A stretch of DNA of 64,000 nucleotides from Azospirillum canadense (GTDB taxonomy: Bacteria; Pseudomonadota; Alphaproteobacteria; Azospirillales; Azospirillaceae). Position numbers and translations under genes: made by a program. The notes under the pieces are model-generated. The model was not told where the DNA came from, ran no database searches, and worked only from the letters and a program-made list of their open reading frames with translations. How positions within the stretch are numbered: the stretch's first letter is position 1; each line of letters begins with the position of its first letter. Positions 1 through 8,376 of the stretch are shown here, in pieces. The stretch spans positions 496,001 through 560,000 of the forward strand of contig NZ_JAOQNG010000002.1 of NCBI RefSeq assembly GCF_025961225.1, given 5' to 3'.

Positions 1-348
1 GTGCCCGGCCGGCGTGCGCTGACCCGAGCGGGCGAAGGACGCCCCTTCCCCACCGGCACCTGCAACAACGCCTGGCTGTGTCCCGACCTGACGCAGAAGG
101 TGATGACGCCGATCAAGACGACGATCGTCGCGCGGTCGATCGACGATTATCCCGAATGGGCCAAGTACGAGGCGGAGATGTTCCTCTACGTCCTGTCGGG
201 GACGGTCGTCATTCACAGCCAGATCTACGAACCGCTGCGCCTGGACGCCGGCGATTCCCTCTATTACGACGCCAGCACGCCGCACCTCTGGGTATCGGAG
301 GGCGACACCGACGCCGAGGTGCTGTGGGTCTACGCCAAGTACCAGTGA
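1..348 (+). CDS. C-terminal part of a cupin-domain regulator (5' truncated by window edge)
   Basis: The reading frame is open at base 1, so only the 3' part of the gene is seen; the GTG at base 1 need not be the start. The last 70 or so residues look like a cupin barrel: FLYVLSGTVVIH, then an LDAGDSLYYDASTPHLW stretch and a final VLWVYAKYQ. This arrangement is typical of the C-terminal sensor of XRE-type HTH-cupin regulators, and less often of stand-alone cupins. The helix-turn-helix would lie outside the window. It converges on the IclR gene 22 bp away. The fold is well supported; the role is inference. Confidence 0.6.
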   Translation: MPGRRALTRAGEGRPFPTGTCNNAWLCPDLTQKVMTPIKTTIVARSIDDYPEWAKYEAEMFLYVLSGTVVIHSQIYEPLRLDAGDSLYYDASTPHLWVSEGDTDAEVLWVYAKYQ

Positions 349-370
349 TCGTGTTGGAGACGGGCGGCGG

Positions 371-1285
371 TCACGGCGTTCCCTGGTCCGCCGCGCCCAG
401 CGCGTGCGAAATCTTCCCCGCGACCTCGGCGACGACCGGGCCAAGGTCGAGCATACGTTCCCGGGGCATGTAGAAGTTGACGCTGGCGACGCTGACGGCG
501 GCCACGACCTCGCCGTTGACGTCGCGCACCGGCGCACCGACGCAATGGATGCCCAGCTCGTTCTCCTCGCACTCCATGACCCAGCCCTGCCGCCGGTAGG
601 CGCACATGGAGTCCAGATAATCGGGCCAGGGGAGCAGGCTCGGCTTCTCCGCCCCGGTCCGTTCCTTCAGCGCCTGGGCCTCGTCGTACAGCTCCCGCCA
701 GCGTTCCTCCGACAGGCCGAGCATCAGCGCCTTGCCAACGCCGGTGGAGATCAGCGGCATGCGCTGGCCGATGCGGGAGCGCATTTCCAGCCCCTTGTCG
801 CCCGACAGCTTGTCGAGATAGAGGACCTGCGAGCCCTCCATTTGGCCGAGATGCACCGTGGCGCCGCAGTCGTTGACCAGCGCCTCCAGAAAGGGGCGCG
901 CGATCTGGGTCAGCGGCCGCTGCTCCCGGGCGCGGGTGCCGAGGTAGATCAGCTTGTAGCCCAGCGTGTAGCCTTGGTAGGGCACATGGTGCAGGTAGCC
1001 CTCGGCGACGAGGTTGCTCAGCACCCGATGGAGCGTGCTGCGCGGCACGCCGAGCCGTTCGGACAGGCCCTTCACGTCCCCTACGCCCTGGGCGACGAGT
1101 TCCAGCAGCGTCAACCCGCGCACCAGTGTCTGCGCGCCGCTCGCCCCCTTGGCGCCGTCGTTCGATTCAGCGTCGTTCGGGCGGGGCAATGGCGACTTCA
1201 AGCGTGGCTCCGTGCTCCCGGCGATCCTGTGATGGGGTTTCCACCGCAGGGCTTCGCCGGACGCCGCGCGGTGACGGCGCACCAT
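371..1285 (-). CDS. IclR-family transcriptional regulator
   Basis: A 304-residue protein with an N-terminal winged HTH (TLLELVAQGVGDVKGLSERL, then PRSTLHRVLSNLVAEGYL) and a C-terminal IclR effector domain (RPFLEALVNDCGATVHLG, YLDKLSGDKGLEMRS, STGVGKAL, ELGIHCVGAPVRD). IclR proteins are ligand-responsive repressors or activators of catabolic operons. It lies 64 bp downstream of the dehydrogenase ending the galactonate operon, in the same direction, with a hairpin between, so it is the obvious candidate regulator of that operon. The first 45 or so residues are low-complexity and unlike the family, so the true start may be internal. Confidence 0.85.
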   Translation of the reverse strand: MVRRHRAASGEALRWKPHHRIAGSTEPRLKSPLPRPNDAESNDGAKGASGAQTLVRGLTLLELVAQGVGDVKGLSERLGVPRSTLHRVLSNLVAEGYLHHVPYQGYTLGYKLIYLGTRAREQRPLTQIARPFLEALVNDCGATVHLGQMEGSQVLYLDKLSGDKGLEMRSRIGQRMPLISTGVGKALMLGLSEERWRELYDEAQALKERTGAEKPSLLPWPDYLDSMCAYRRQGWVMECEENELGIHCVGAPVRDVNGEVVAAVSVASVNFYMPRERMLDLGPVVAEVAGKISHALGAADQGTP

Positions 1286-1321
1286 AGCCGATTTTCCAAC
1301 CGCGATGACCGCATTTCATTT

Positions 1322-1344
1322 CCCTCTCCCGAGACGGGAGAGGG
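1322..1344. repeat. CCCTCTCCC-family palindrome
   Basis: Perfect inverted repeat: arms CCCTCTCCCG and CGGGAGAGGG, 10 bp each, around AGA. It lies between the 3' end of the hydroxyacid dehydrogenase gene and the IclR gene. It is one of a family seen repeatedly in this window and could act as a terminator or mRNA-stabilising hairpin. Confidence 0.8.
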
Positions 1345-1349
1345 GACGC

Positions 1350-2303
1350 TCAATACGGCCTGACCGGCGTCTTCAACGGCTCACCCGCGAAATGGGCGGC
1401 GATGTTGTCGAAGACCAAGTCGCCCATGGCCTTGCGGGTCGCGTGGGTGGCGCTCGCCATGTGCGGGGTCAGCACGACGTTGGGACGTCCCTGCAACGCC
1501 TTGGGCACGGTCGGCTCGTCGAGGAAGACGTCGAGGCCCGCGCCGGCGATGGTCCCGGCCTTGATGGCGGCGACCAGCGCCGCCTCGTCCACCACGGTGC
1601 CGCGCGCGATGTTGACGAGGATGCCGTCCGGGCCGAGGGCGGCCAGCACCTCCGCACTAACCATCCCGCGGGTCTTCTCCCCGCCATTGGCGCAGACGAT
1701 GAGGAAATCGCTCTCCGCCGCAAGGGTCGTCAGGCCGGGCACGAAGCGATGCGGACAGCCCTCGATCGCCATCTGGTCGGTGTAGGAGACGACCATGTCG
1801 AAGCCGGCGGCGCGCCGGGCGACCGCCTGCCCGATCCGCCCCATGCCGACGATGCCGAGCCGCCCGCCGGAGACCTTGCGCGTCCAGGCATAGCCACCCC
1901 CGGCCCAGTCGCCGCGCTCGACGAATCGTTGGGCGTCCGGGATCTGGCGCGCCGTCGCCAGCAGCAAGCCGAACGCCAAATCGGCAACGTCGTCGGTCAG
2001 CACGCCCGGCGTGTTGGTGACCGCGACGCCGCGCCGCTGGGCCGCGGCGACGTCGATTCCGTCATAACCGACGCCGAAGTCGGCGATCAGCTCCAGGTTG
2101 GGAAAGGTGGCGATGAAGGTCTCGGTGACGACGGACTCGCCGTTGACCGCCAGCACCCGCACCTCCGGCGCCAGCCGGTCCCTTTCCGCGGCGTCGAGCG
2201 TGTCCCAGTCGCGCAGGACGAAGGCCCCGTCCAGCCGCGCCACCAAGGCCGGCGGCAGGTAGGCCGCCTTCATCACCGTGCGGTTCGTTTTCGTGAAGGC
2301 CAT
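1350..2303 (-). CDS. D-isomer-specific 2-hydroxyacid dehydrogenase
   Basis: About 317 residues of the NAD(P)-dependent D-2-hydroxyacid dehydrogenase family. The nucleotide-binding loop GIVGMGRIGQAVARRA, the catalytic Arg in VNIARGTVVDEAAL, the Glu in GLDVFLDEP and the His in LTPHMAS are all present. It likely reduces a 2-keto acid such as a keto-sugar acid, hydroxypyruvate or glyoxylate. The start at 2303 is preferred because GGTGA stands 4-5 bases upstream; an ATG at 2315 overlaps the dgoD stop and one at 2273 is also possible. It follows dgoD by 5 bp, so it is cotranslated with galactonate catabolism, although the classic DeLey-Doudoroff route needs no such enzyme. Confidence 0.88.
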   Translation of the reverse strand: MAFTKTNRTVMKAAYLPPALVARLDGAFVLRDWDTLDAAERDRLAPEVRVLAVNGESVVTETFIATFPNLELIADFGVGYDGIDVAAAQRRGVAVTNTPGVLTDDVADLAFGLLLATARQIPDAQRFVERGDWAGGGYAWTRKVSGGRLGIVGMGRIGQAVARRAAGFDMVVSYTDQMAIEGCPHRFVPGLTTLAAESDFLIVCANGGEKTRGMVSAEVLAALGPDGILVNIARGTVVDEAALVAAIKAGTIAGAGLDVFLDEPTVPKALQGRPNVVLTPHMASATHATRKAMGDLVFDNIAAHFAGEPLKTPVRPY

Positions 2304-2308
2304 GCCGC

Positions 2309-3457
2309 TCACCATTCCGCCACGGTGCCGTCGTGCAGGCGCCAGATGGGGTTGCGCCAGTCCGGCGCGTCCTTGCTGCGCGCGATCACCAGCCCCTCGT
2401 CCACCTCGACGCCGAGGCCGGGCTTGTCGGAGGGGTAGAAGTAGCCGCCGTCGATCTTGAAGTCGTCCTTGTTCAGGACATAGTCGAACAGCTCGGCACC
2501 CTGGTTGTAGTGGATGCCCATGCTCTGTTCCTGGAAGACGGCGTTGCGCGACACGAAGTCCACCGCCAAGCACGACGCCAGCGCCAGCGGCCCCAGCGGG
2601 CAATGCGGGGCCAGTGCGACGTCGTAGGCTTCCGCCATGCCGGCGATCTTCAGGCATTCCGTGATGCCGCCCGCGTGGCTGAGGTCGGGCTGGAGGATGG
2701 AGATGCCGCCGTCCGCGAAGACCCGCTTGAAGTCGAAGCGCGAGAACATGCGCTCCCCCGCCGCCAGCGGAATGTGCGTCTGCGCGGCGAGGCGCGCGTA
2801 GTGTTCCGACTGCTCGGCCAGCACCGGCTCCTCGATGAAGAGCGGGCGGAAAGGCTCAAGCTCGTGGATCAGCACCTTGGCCATCGGCGCGGCGACGCGG
2901 CCGTGGAAATCCAGGCCGAACTCGATGGAATCGCCGAATGCCTCGCGGATCTCGGCCACCACCGCCACGGCGGCGTCGACCTTCCGCGAGGTGTCGACGG
3001 TGCCCATCTCCTCGCAGCCGTTCAGCTTGAAGGTGTCGAAACCGATCTGCTGGAGCGTCCGGATGCCGGCGATGACATCGGCCGGACGGTCGCCGCCGAC
3101 CCAGGAATAGGCCTTGATCCGGTCGCGCACCAGCCCGCCGAGCAACTGGTAGACCGGCGCGCCCAGCGCCTTGCCCTTGATGTCCCACAGCGCCTGGTCG
3201 ATGCCGGCAATGGCGGACATCAGGATTGGGCCGCCGCGGTAGAAGCCGCCGCGGTACAGCACCTGCCAGATGTCGTTGATGCGCGCCGGATCCTTGCCGA
3301 CGACGTATTCGGACAGTTCGTGGACGGCGGCCTCGACGCTGCGGGCGCGCCCCTCAATGACCGGTTCGCCCCATCCGGTGACCCCTTCGTCGGTCTCGAC
3401 CTTCAGGAACATCCAGCGCGGCGGCAGGCGGTAGGTGGTGAGCTTGGTGATCTTCAT
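2309..3457 (-). CDS. dgoD: D-galactonate dehydratase (enolase superfamily)
   Basis: 382 residues, the usual DgoD length. It dehydrates D-galactonate to 2-keto-3-deoxy-D-galactonate. The capping domain opens with MKITKLTTYRLPPRWMFLKV. The barrel carries the metal ligands and catalytic groups of the family: GLDFHGR (Asp, with the His typical of DgoD), FIEEPV, AAGERM, and the His in LAPHCPLGP. It sits in an operon with a KDPGal aldolase, a sugar-acid MFS transporter and a 2-keto-3-deoxygalactonate kinase, which fixes the substrate assignment well. The gap to the aldolase is 30 bp. Confidence 0.93.
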   Translation of the reverse strand: MKITKLTTYRLPPRWMFLKVETDEGVTGWGEPVIEGRARSVEAAVHELSEYVVGKDPARINDIWQVLYRGGFYRGGPILMSAIAGIDQALWDIKGKALGAPVYQLLGGLVRDRIKAYSWVGGDRPADVIAGIRTLQQIGFDTFKLNGCEEMGTVDTSRKVDAAVAVVAEIREAFGDSIEFGLDFHGRVAAPMAKVLIHELEPFRPLFIEEPVLAEQSEHYARLAAQTHIPLAAGERMFSRFDFKRVFADGGISILQPDLSHAGGITECLKIAGMAEAYDVALAPHCPLGPLALASCLAVDFVSRNAVFQEQSMGIHYNQGAELFDYVLNKDDFKIDGGYFYPSDKPGLGVEVDEGLVIARSKDAPDWRNPIWRLHDGTVAEW

Positions 3458-3487
3458 TTTTTGGTGTCTGTCCGGCAGAGGGTTCGG

Positions 3488-4129
3488 TCAGCGGCCCGCC
3501 TTGAAAGCGGCGATGAACTTGCGCGCTTCCTCGGCAAGCTCGTCCCAGCGCTGGCCGGCGATGAGGTCCTTGCGCATCAGGCTGCCGCCGACGCCGGCCG
3601 CGAAGGCGCCGGCCTTGGCGAAGGCGCCGATGTTGTCCAGCCCGACGCCGCCGACCGGGATCAGGGCCGCCTCGTCGAACGGCCCACGCAGGTCCTTAAG
3701 GTACGCGGGGCCGAGACCGCTGGCCGGGAACAGCTTCAGCAAATCGACGCCCAGCCGGTGCGCCCGCAAGACCTCCGACGGGGTGGTCACCGACGGGATC
3801 ATCAGCCGCTGGCGCTCGTGCACCGCCTGGATGACCTCCGGGTCGAAGTTCGGGGCCAGCGCGAAGTCCGCCCCGGCGTCAAGCGCGAGGTAAGCGGAAA
3901 CCGGGTTGATCACCGTGCCGGCGCCCACCTTCATGCGGGTGCCGAACTCCGCCTTCACCGCGCGGATGCCGTCATAGACGGACAGGCTGTTGCAGGTGAT
4001 CTCGAACACCCGGATGCCGCCCTCATACAGCGCCCGCGCCACGGGCACCACATCCGCCGGAGCAAGGCCGCGCGCAATGGCGATCACGCCCGTCTCGTCG
4101 ATGGCTTGGATGACCTGATGCTTCAGCAT
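3488..4129 (-). CDS. dgoA: 2-dehydro-3-deoxy-6-phosphogalactonate aldolase (KDPG aldolase family)
   Basis: 213 residues, a class I KDPG/KDPGal aldolase. It cleaves 2-keto-3-deoxy-6-phosphogalactonate to pyruvate and glyceraldehyde-3-phosphate. The proton-shuttle Glu (VFEITCNS), the GAGTV motif and the Schiff-base Lys (DLLKLFPASGLGPAYL) are present, with GGVGLDN and GVGGSL at the phosphate site. The ATG at 4129 follows AAGGA by 8 bases; an upstream TTG at 4144 is less likely. The operon partners dgoK and dgoD favour the galactonate rather than the gluconate substrate. Confidence 0.9.
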   Translation of the reverse strand: MLKHQVIQAIDETGVIAIARGLAPADVVPVARALYEGGIRVFEITCNSLSVYDGIRAVKAEFGTRMKVGAGTVINPVSAYLALDAGADFALAPNFDPEVIQAVHERQRLMIPSVTTPSEVLRAHRLGVDLLKLFPASGLGPAYLKDLRGPFDEAALIPVGGVGLDNIGAFAKAGAFAAGVGGSLMRKDLIAGQRWDELAEEARKFIAAFKAGR

Positions 4130-4158
4130 GTTCAAGTCCTTCAATTCTGATGGCCCAC

Positions 4159-4181
4159 CCCTCTCCCGCCCCGGGAGAGGG
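4159..4181. repeat. CCCTCTCCC-family palindrome
   Basis: Arms CCCTCTCCCG and CGGGAGAGGG with a CCC loop, between the MFS gene 3' end and the aldolase start. It is followed by a GGGTGAGGAG stretch that resembles the middle block of the larger mosaic elements at 27.3, 41.0 and 61.3 kb. Confidence 0.75.
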
Positions 4182-4216
4182 TGGCCGCGGCAGCGGCCGG
4201 GTGAGGAGAGAGAACT

Positions 4217-5518
4217 TTACGCCTTCGCTTCGATCGGCTTGTTGACGATGAACCAGTAGCAGAGCGCCGCGCAGGCCGCGATGACGCCACCACTGACGAA
4301 GGCCAGCGCGTAGGAGCCGGTGCTGTCCGCGATCATGCCGGTGACCAGCGGCGACAAGGAGCCCGCGAAGTAGCCGCCGAAATTCTGGATGCCGCCGACC
4401 GAGCCGACCATGGAGCGCGGGGCGACGTCGCCCGGCAGTGCCCAGCCGTTGGCCGACACCGCCGACAGCATGCCCATGCCGACCGTCAGAAGGACCAGCG
4501 TCGCGGTCAGGCCGGTGAAGAAGGGGGCCGCCATCAGGGCAAGGCCGCCGAGCAGCGCGCAGACGGAGATGGTCGCGCGCTTGGCAACCAGCGGCTCCGC
4601 GATTTCGCGGTCCACCAGCCACTTGGAGACATAGCCGCCGAGGAACGCCCCGACGATGCCGCCGAAAAAGGGCACGCTCGCCAGATAGCCGACCGACGAC
4701 ATGTTCACGTTCTGCGTCTTCAGCAGATAGAGCGGCACGAAGTAGGTCAGGATGTTGAACATCCAGATGTAGCAGAACCAGCCCAGGATCATGCCCCAGA
4801 CGCTGCGGTAGGCGAACAGGTCGCGCCAGCGGATGCCGTCGGGGGTGGAGCCCAGCTCCTCAGCCGTGCCGCCGCCGCCCTCCTTGATGTAGGCGAGTTC
4901 GTCGGCGGACAGCCACTTGGCCTTTTCCGGCTGCTTGTAGAAGGCCAGCAGCAGCAGGCCGAACAGGACGCCGAAACCGCCGGCGATGTAGAACAGCGCG
5001 CGCCAGCCGAAGGTGACCATCAGGAAGACGAGCAGCGGCGGCGCCACGGCCGGGCCCCACTTGGACGCGGCGTCCCAGATGCCGGTCGCCAGCGCACGCT
5101 CCTTCTTCGGGAACCAAGCGGCGGTGATCTTGGCAGCGCTCGGCCAGCAAGGCGCCTCGGTGACGCCCAGGATGCCGCGCGCGAAGATCAGGCCGAGCTT
5201 GGAGGAGCAGGCGCCGGTCAGCATGGTGGCGCCGCTCCACAGGATGATGCTGAGCGAATAAACCTTCTTGGCGCCCAGCCGGTCGATCAGCCAGCCGGAG
5301 GGAAGCTGGAAGATGGCGTAGATCAACGAGAACACCGTGCCGAGCAGCCCGATGTCGCTGTTGGTCAGGTTCAGCTCGGTCATCATTTCGGGTGCGGCGA
5401 TGGACAGGGCCGTCCGGTCGATGAAGTTGACCATGCCGCCGATCAGCAGCAGGAAGACGATGATCCAGCGCCGACTGCGGACGCCGGACGACACAGCGCC
5501 CACATCTTGGGAAACCAT
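4217..5518 (-). CDS. MFS transporter, anion:cation symporter type (probable galactonate importer)
   Basis: 433 residues with about 12 predicted membrane segments, beginning after a 16-residue cytoplasmic tail (WIIVFLLLIGGMVNFIDRTA). The loop-2/3 signature GWLIDRLGAKKVYSLSI and the paired GILGVTEAPCWPSAAK are typical of the ACS branch (DgoT, GudP, ExuT), which imports sugar acids with protons. It lies between dgoK and dgoA, so D-galactonate is the expected substrate. The ATG has GGAGG 9-10 bases upstream. It acts in the inner membrane. Confidence 0.88.
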   Translation of the reverse strand: MVSQDVGAVSSGVRSRRWIIVFLLLIGGMVNFIDRTALSIAAPEMMTELNLTNSDIGLLGTVFSLIYAIFQLPSGWLIDRLGAKKVYSLSIILWSGATMLTGACSSKLGLIFARGILGVTEAPCWPSAAKITAAWFPKKERALATGIWDAASKWGPAVAPPLLVFLMVTFGWRALFYIAGGFGVLFGLLLLAFYKQPEKAKWLSADELAYIKEGGGGTAEELGSTPDGIRWRDLFAYRSVWGMILGWFCYIWMFNILTYFVPLYLLKTQNVNMSSVGYLASVPFFGGIVGAFLGGYVSKWLVDREIAEPLVAKRATISVCALLGGLALMAAPFFTGLTATLVLLTVGMGMLSAVSANGWALPGDVAPRSMVGSVGGIQNFGGYFAGSLSPLVTGMIADSTGSYALAFVSGGVIAACAALCYWFIVNKPIEAKA

Positions 5519-5547
5519 TCTTGTAATCCTCCCAAACTCTTGGTGCG

Positions 5548-6573
5548 TTACAGGGTGATCAGGCCGCGCGTGCGCGCGATCTCGATCGCGCCGATGGCGG
5601 AGACGGAGGGCAGCCCGTCCGGTACGGTCGCGATCGTGCCGGTGAAGAAGGGATCGTTGCGCAGCAGAAGCGCGAAGGCGTCGCGCAGCATCGCCTTGCC
5701 GCCCACGATGATCGCCGTGCCGGGCGTCATGCCGAGCGACCGGCTGTTTCTCAGCGCTGTGATGTCCGACGCCAAAACGGCGCCCAGGAGGAGGTTGGCG
5801 CGCGCCTGCACGTCCCCCTTCACATCCAGGTCGCCGAACAGGTCGAGCAGGCGGACCAGGAAGGCGCTCCGCCCCAGGCTCAGCGTACGGCCGTAGTCGG
5901 CGCCGCGCAGCAGCGCGTCCGGCACGATGCGGTCGGCGAAGCTGTGGGCGAGCGAACTGGCGATCAGCGTGTTCTTGGTCAATACGTCGAGCAGTTCGCC
6001 GGAGATCGTGGTGACCGAACCGGCGATCCGCCGCTGCGCATCCACCCGCACGAACTTCGAATGCGAGCCTGGCAGGACGAGGACAGCCGGGCCGTTCACC
6101 CGCATGGCGTGGAGGACGCCGATGGTCTCCGTCTCCTCGCCGCGCATGATGTCCATGGCGTCGACGGTGTCGAGCGTGATGGGGCCGGCGTGGCTCTTGA
6201 TGCCCGGGATGAACCAGATCGGCCGGTCCACGACGTCCGGCAGCGAGGCCGACCGCATGCCCTGCGCCAGTTCCTCCCGGCCGGCGGGGGCAAGGAGGTG
6301 GGGGATCTCGCAGAGCCCGACATTGGACGTGATCATGCCCGAGGCCAGGAACAGCACGTCATCGGTGCCGGACAACCCGGTGCCAGTCAGGCCGGCGCCG
6401 GACAGCGCCTCCGCAATGGCGTCGCGTACACCCGCCTTCAGCGCGTCGGTGCTGCCGGTGATCGCCGTGTCGCGCACCCCAACCGGCCGGCCGGCCTCCG
6501 CCAGCACGGCGCCGTCCTTCCAGACCATCACGCGCGTATTCGTGGTGCCCGTGTCGATCGTGGCGAAAAGCAT
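5548..6573 (-). CDS. dgoK: 2-dehydro-3-deoxygalactonokinase
   Basis: 341 residues of the DgoK family (ASKHA fold). It phosphorylates 2-keto-3-deoxygalactonate at C6 with ATP. The N-terminal phosphate loop FATIDTGTTNTRVMVW, the MITSNVG stretch, the VLPGSHSKFV motif and the GTAIIVGGKAML C-terminal segment are all visible. The ATG at 6573 is preceded by GGGAGG at 8-9 bases; an ATG 33 bases further upstream lacks a good site. It is the first gene of the galactonate operon, 29 bp before the transporter. Confidence 0.92.
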   Translation of the reverse strand: MLFATIDTGTTNTRVMVWKDGAVLAEAGRPVGVRDTAITGSTDALKAGVRDAIAEALSGAGLTGTGLSGTDDVLFLASGMITSNVGLCEIPHLLAPAGREELAQGMRSASLPDVVDRPIWFIPGIKSHAGPITLDTVDAMDIMRGEETETIGVLHAMRVNGPAVLVLPGSHSKFVRVDAQRRIAGSVTTISGELLDVLTKNTLIASSLAHSFADRIVPDALLRGADYGRTLSLGRSAFLVRLLDLFGDLDVKGDVQARANLLLGAVLASDITALRNSRSLGMTPGTAIIVGGKAMLRDAFALLLRNDPFFTGTIATVPDGLPSVSAIGAIEIARTRGLITL

Positions 6574-6684
6574 CGAAAACCTCCCTCTGCGCACGTCGGG
6601 CGGCAAGCCACGACGCGTCGTTCGTTTTGATCCGGCCTCTGGGACTTAAACGGGATGCGCCGGTTGGTGGCGGCGCCCTTCGCA

Positions 6685-6776
6685 TGTCTCACATACTGAT
6701 CGCTGGCATCACAATGTGGATAGAAGCCGGGCACGCAGATGTCAAATAATAAACGTTTATTCCATATAGTGAGACA
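6685..6776. promoter_or_regulatory. Operator-like palindromes upstream of dgoK
   Basis: Two symmetric signals. A perfect 14-bp palindrome AATAAACGTTTATT lies at 6748-6761, directly upstream of the -35. Outside it, TGTCTCAC at 6685-6692 is repeated inverted as GTGAGACA at 6769-6776, so ATGTCTCAC occurs once on each strand around the promoter. These are likely binding sites for the operon regulator (the IclR protein at 371-1285 or the cupin regulator at 1-348); which one is not known. The rest of 6574-6881 holds no gene I can see. Confidence 0.45.
6717..6745 (-). promoter_or_regulatory. Probable sigma70 promoter of the galactonate operon
   Basis: Reading toward dgoK: a perfect -35 TTGACA (6745-6740), a 17-base spacer, then TATCCA (6722-6717) as a weak -10. 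Transcription would start near 6710, about 135 bases upstream of dgoK. The box quality and the palindromes just upstream support it; no start site is known. Confidence 0.5.
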
Positions 6777-6881
6777 TTTTGCGTTCGCCGCTTGCCGCCC
6801 GATCGCTGGAAATCTCTATTTGCGAAGTTCGCTTTGCTGGCCCATTGTGTAAATTTGCCGATGGGGACCGAAAGCCGGAGG

Positions 6882-7083
6882 ATGTCGATAGGTGGCAAGC
6901 GGGGCCGTTCGTCGTCGGGATCACCGATCACATGATCCCGCCGCCGGACCTTGAGGCGGCGGTGCTGGACGGGATCGCGGAGGGGGAATTTCCTCGACAC
7001 CCAACGGGAGGAGGATATGGACCCGGAACGGCTCGCCCGCCTGGACGCGCTGCTGGTCTGGAACACCCGCATCGGGCCGTGAC
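6882..7083 (+). pseudogene. Frameshifted N-terminal remnant of a 2-hydroxyacid dehydrogenase-like gene
   Basis: A ribosome-site-like GGAGG precedes ATG at 6882, but coding similarity then moves between frames. Frame 2 gives FVVGITDHMIPPPDLEAAVL from about 6908, and after a shift near 6985 frame 3 gives FLDTQREEDMDPERLARLDA followed by LLVWNTRIGP and a stop at 7083. The order (VGITDHM..PPPDLE, then LDALLVWNTRI) matches the N-terminal substrate domain of D-2-hydroxyacid dehydrogenases. The cofactor domain is absent. This is my reading of a short, decayed stretch and could be wrong about the family. Confidence 0.4.
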
Positions 7084-7110
7084 GCGCGGGGCCGCCGCTC
7101 CAGCCGATGG

Positions 7111-8376
7111 TCAGAACGCCGAATAGTCGATGGGCTTCATGCGCTCGAGCGTCCGCTGCACCGGCGGCAGGGGGTATTTCAGGCCCGTGGCGCAGTTGAA
7201 CAGAACGGCGCGCTCGTCGCGGCTCACCCGCCCATCGGCAAGCGCCTGCTTGTAGGCGGCGTAGGTCGCGGCCCCCTCCGGGCAGAGCAGGAAACCCTCC
7301 TCCCGCGCCGCCTCGTTCAGCGCTGCCTGGATGGCGTCGTCCGGCACCGCGATGGCGAAACCGCCGCTGTCGCGCACGGCGCGCAGGATCAGGAAGTCGC
7401 CGACCGCCTGCGGCACGCGGATGCCGGACGCGATGGTGTGCGCGTCCTCCCAGCGCGGGGCGTGCTCATCCCCCGTCTCGAAGGCGCGGACCATGGGAGC
7501 GCAGCCGGCGGCCTGCACCGCGACCATGCGCGGGCGCTTCGAACCGATCAGCCCGATGGCCTCCAACTCCGCGAAGGCCTTCCACATGCCGATCAGGCCG
7601 GTGCCGCCGCCGGTCGGGTAGAAGATGACATCCGGCACGTCCCATCCCAACTGTTCGACCAGTTCCAGCCCCATGGTCTTCTTGCCCTCGATCCGGTAGG
7701 GCTCCTTCAGGGTGGAGACGTCGAACCAGCCGACCTTTGCCTTGCCCTCGCCCACGATCTTGCCGCAGTCGTCGATCAGGCCGTTGACCCGGTAGACCGT
7801 GGCGCCCTGAAGCTCGATCTCGGAGACGTTCACCTCCGGCGTGTCCTCCGGACAGAAGATCGTCGTCCGGATGCCGGCCCGCGTGGCGTAGGCGGCCAGC
7901 GCCGCGCCCGCGTTGCCGTTGGTCGGCATCGCCATGTGCTTGATCCCGAAGGACTTCGCCATGGACACCGCCATGACCAGCCCGCGCGCCTTGAAGGACC
8001 CCGTGGGCAGCCGCCCCTCGTCCTTCACCAGCAGTTCCGCCGCGCACAGCCTGGCAGCCAGCTTCGGCAGCGGCACCAGCGGAGTCACCGCTTCACCCAG
8101 GCTGACGATGTCTTCGACCCTGCGGACGGGCAGCAGTTCGCGGTAGCGCCAGAGGTCCTGCGGGCGCTCGGCCAGCGCCTCTTTGGTCAGCGCCTTTTTC
8201 ACTCCCCCAATATCGTAGCGCACCAGCAGCGGCTTGCCGGCCTTGGACAGGTTGTGGACGGTGTCGGCTTCGTAACGCTCGCCTGTGTAGGAACATTCCA
8301 AGTGGGTGACGAAGGTCGGGCGTTCGGTGGTCAGGTTGGCATCGAAGCGCACGGTGGAGTTTCCTTGCAAAGACAT
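7111..8376 (-). CDS. Threonine synthase-like PLP enzyme
   Basis: 421 residues of PLP fold type II. The PLP lysine lies in LLVKDEGRLPTGSFKARG, the cofactor-phosphate loop in PTNGNAGAALAAYATRAG, and a second glycine loop in FYPTGGGTGLIGMWKAF. Threonine synthase makes threonine from O-phosphohomoserine; paralogs act as other ammonia-lyase-type enzymes. The N-terminal HLECSYTGERYEAD segment resembles the rubredoxin-like lead of archaeal-type ThrC with most cysteines lost. The ATG at 8376 overlaps the stop of a permease remnant as TGATG, so this gene once ended an ABC-transporter operon rather than a thr operon. That raises the chance of a catabolic role. Confidence 0.8.
   Translation of the reverse strand: MSLQGNSTVRFDANLTTERPTFVTHLECSYTGERYEADTVHNLSKAGKPLLVRYDIGGVKKALTKEALAERPQDLWRYRELLPVRRVEDIVSLGEAVTPLVPLPKLAARLCAAELLVKDEGRLPTGSFKARGLVMAVSMAKSFGIKHMAMPTNGNAGAALAAYATRAGIRTTIFCPEDTPEVNVSEIELQGATVYRVNGLIDDCGKIVGEGKAKVGWFDVSTLKEPYRIEGKKTMGLELVEQLGWDVPDVIFYPTGGGTGLIGMWKAFAELEAIGLIGSKRPRMVAVQAAGCAPMVRAFETGDEHAPRWEDAHTIASGIRVPQAVGDFLILRAVRDSGGFAIAVPDDAIQAALNEAAREEGFLLCPEGAATYAAYKQALADGRVSRDERAVLFNCATGLKYPLPPVQRTLERMKPIDYSAF

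Noticed and set aside
1305..4150. Long plus-strand open frames opposite dgoD, the dehydrogenase and the aldolase
   Set aside because: Composition typical of antisense frames in high-GC DNA; no ribosome sites or domains; the minus-strand genes are certain.
6689..7072. A 127-codon minus-strand frame upstream of dgoK
   Set aside because: It spans the probable promoter and palindromes, has no family features, and is Ser/Arg-rich as random frames here are.
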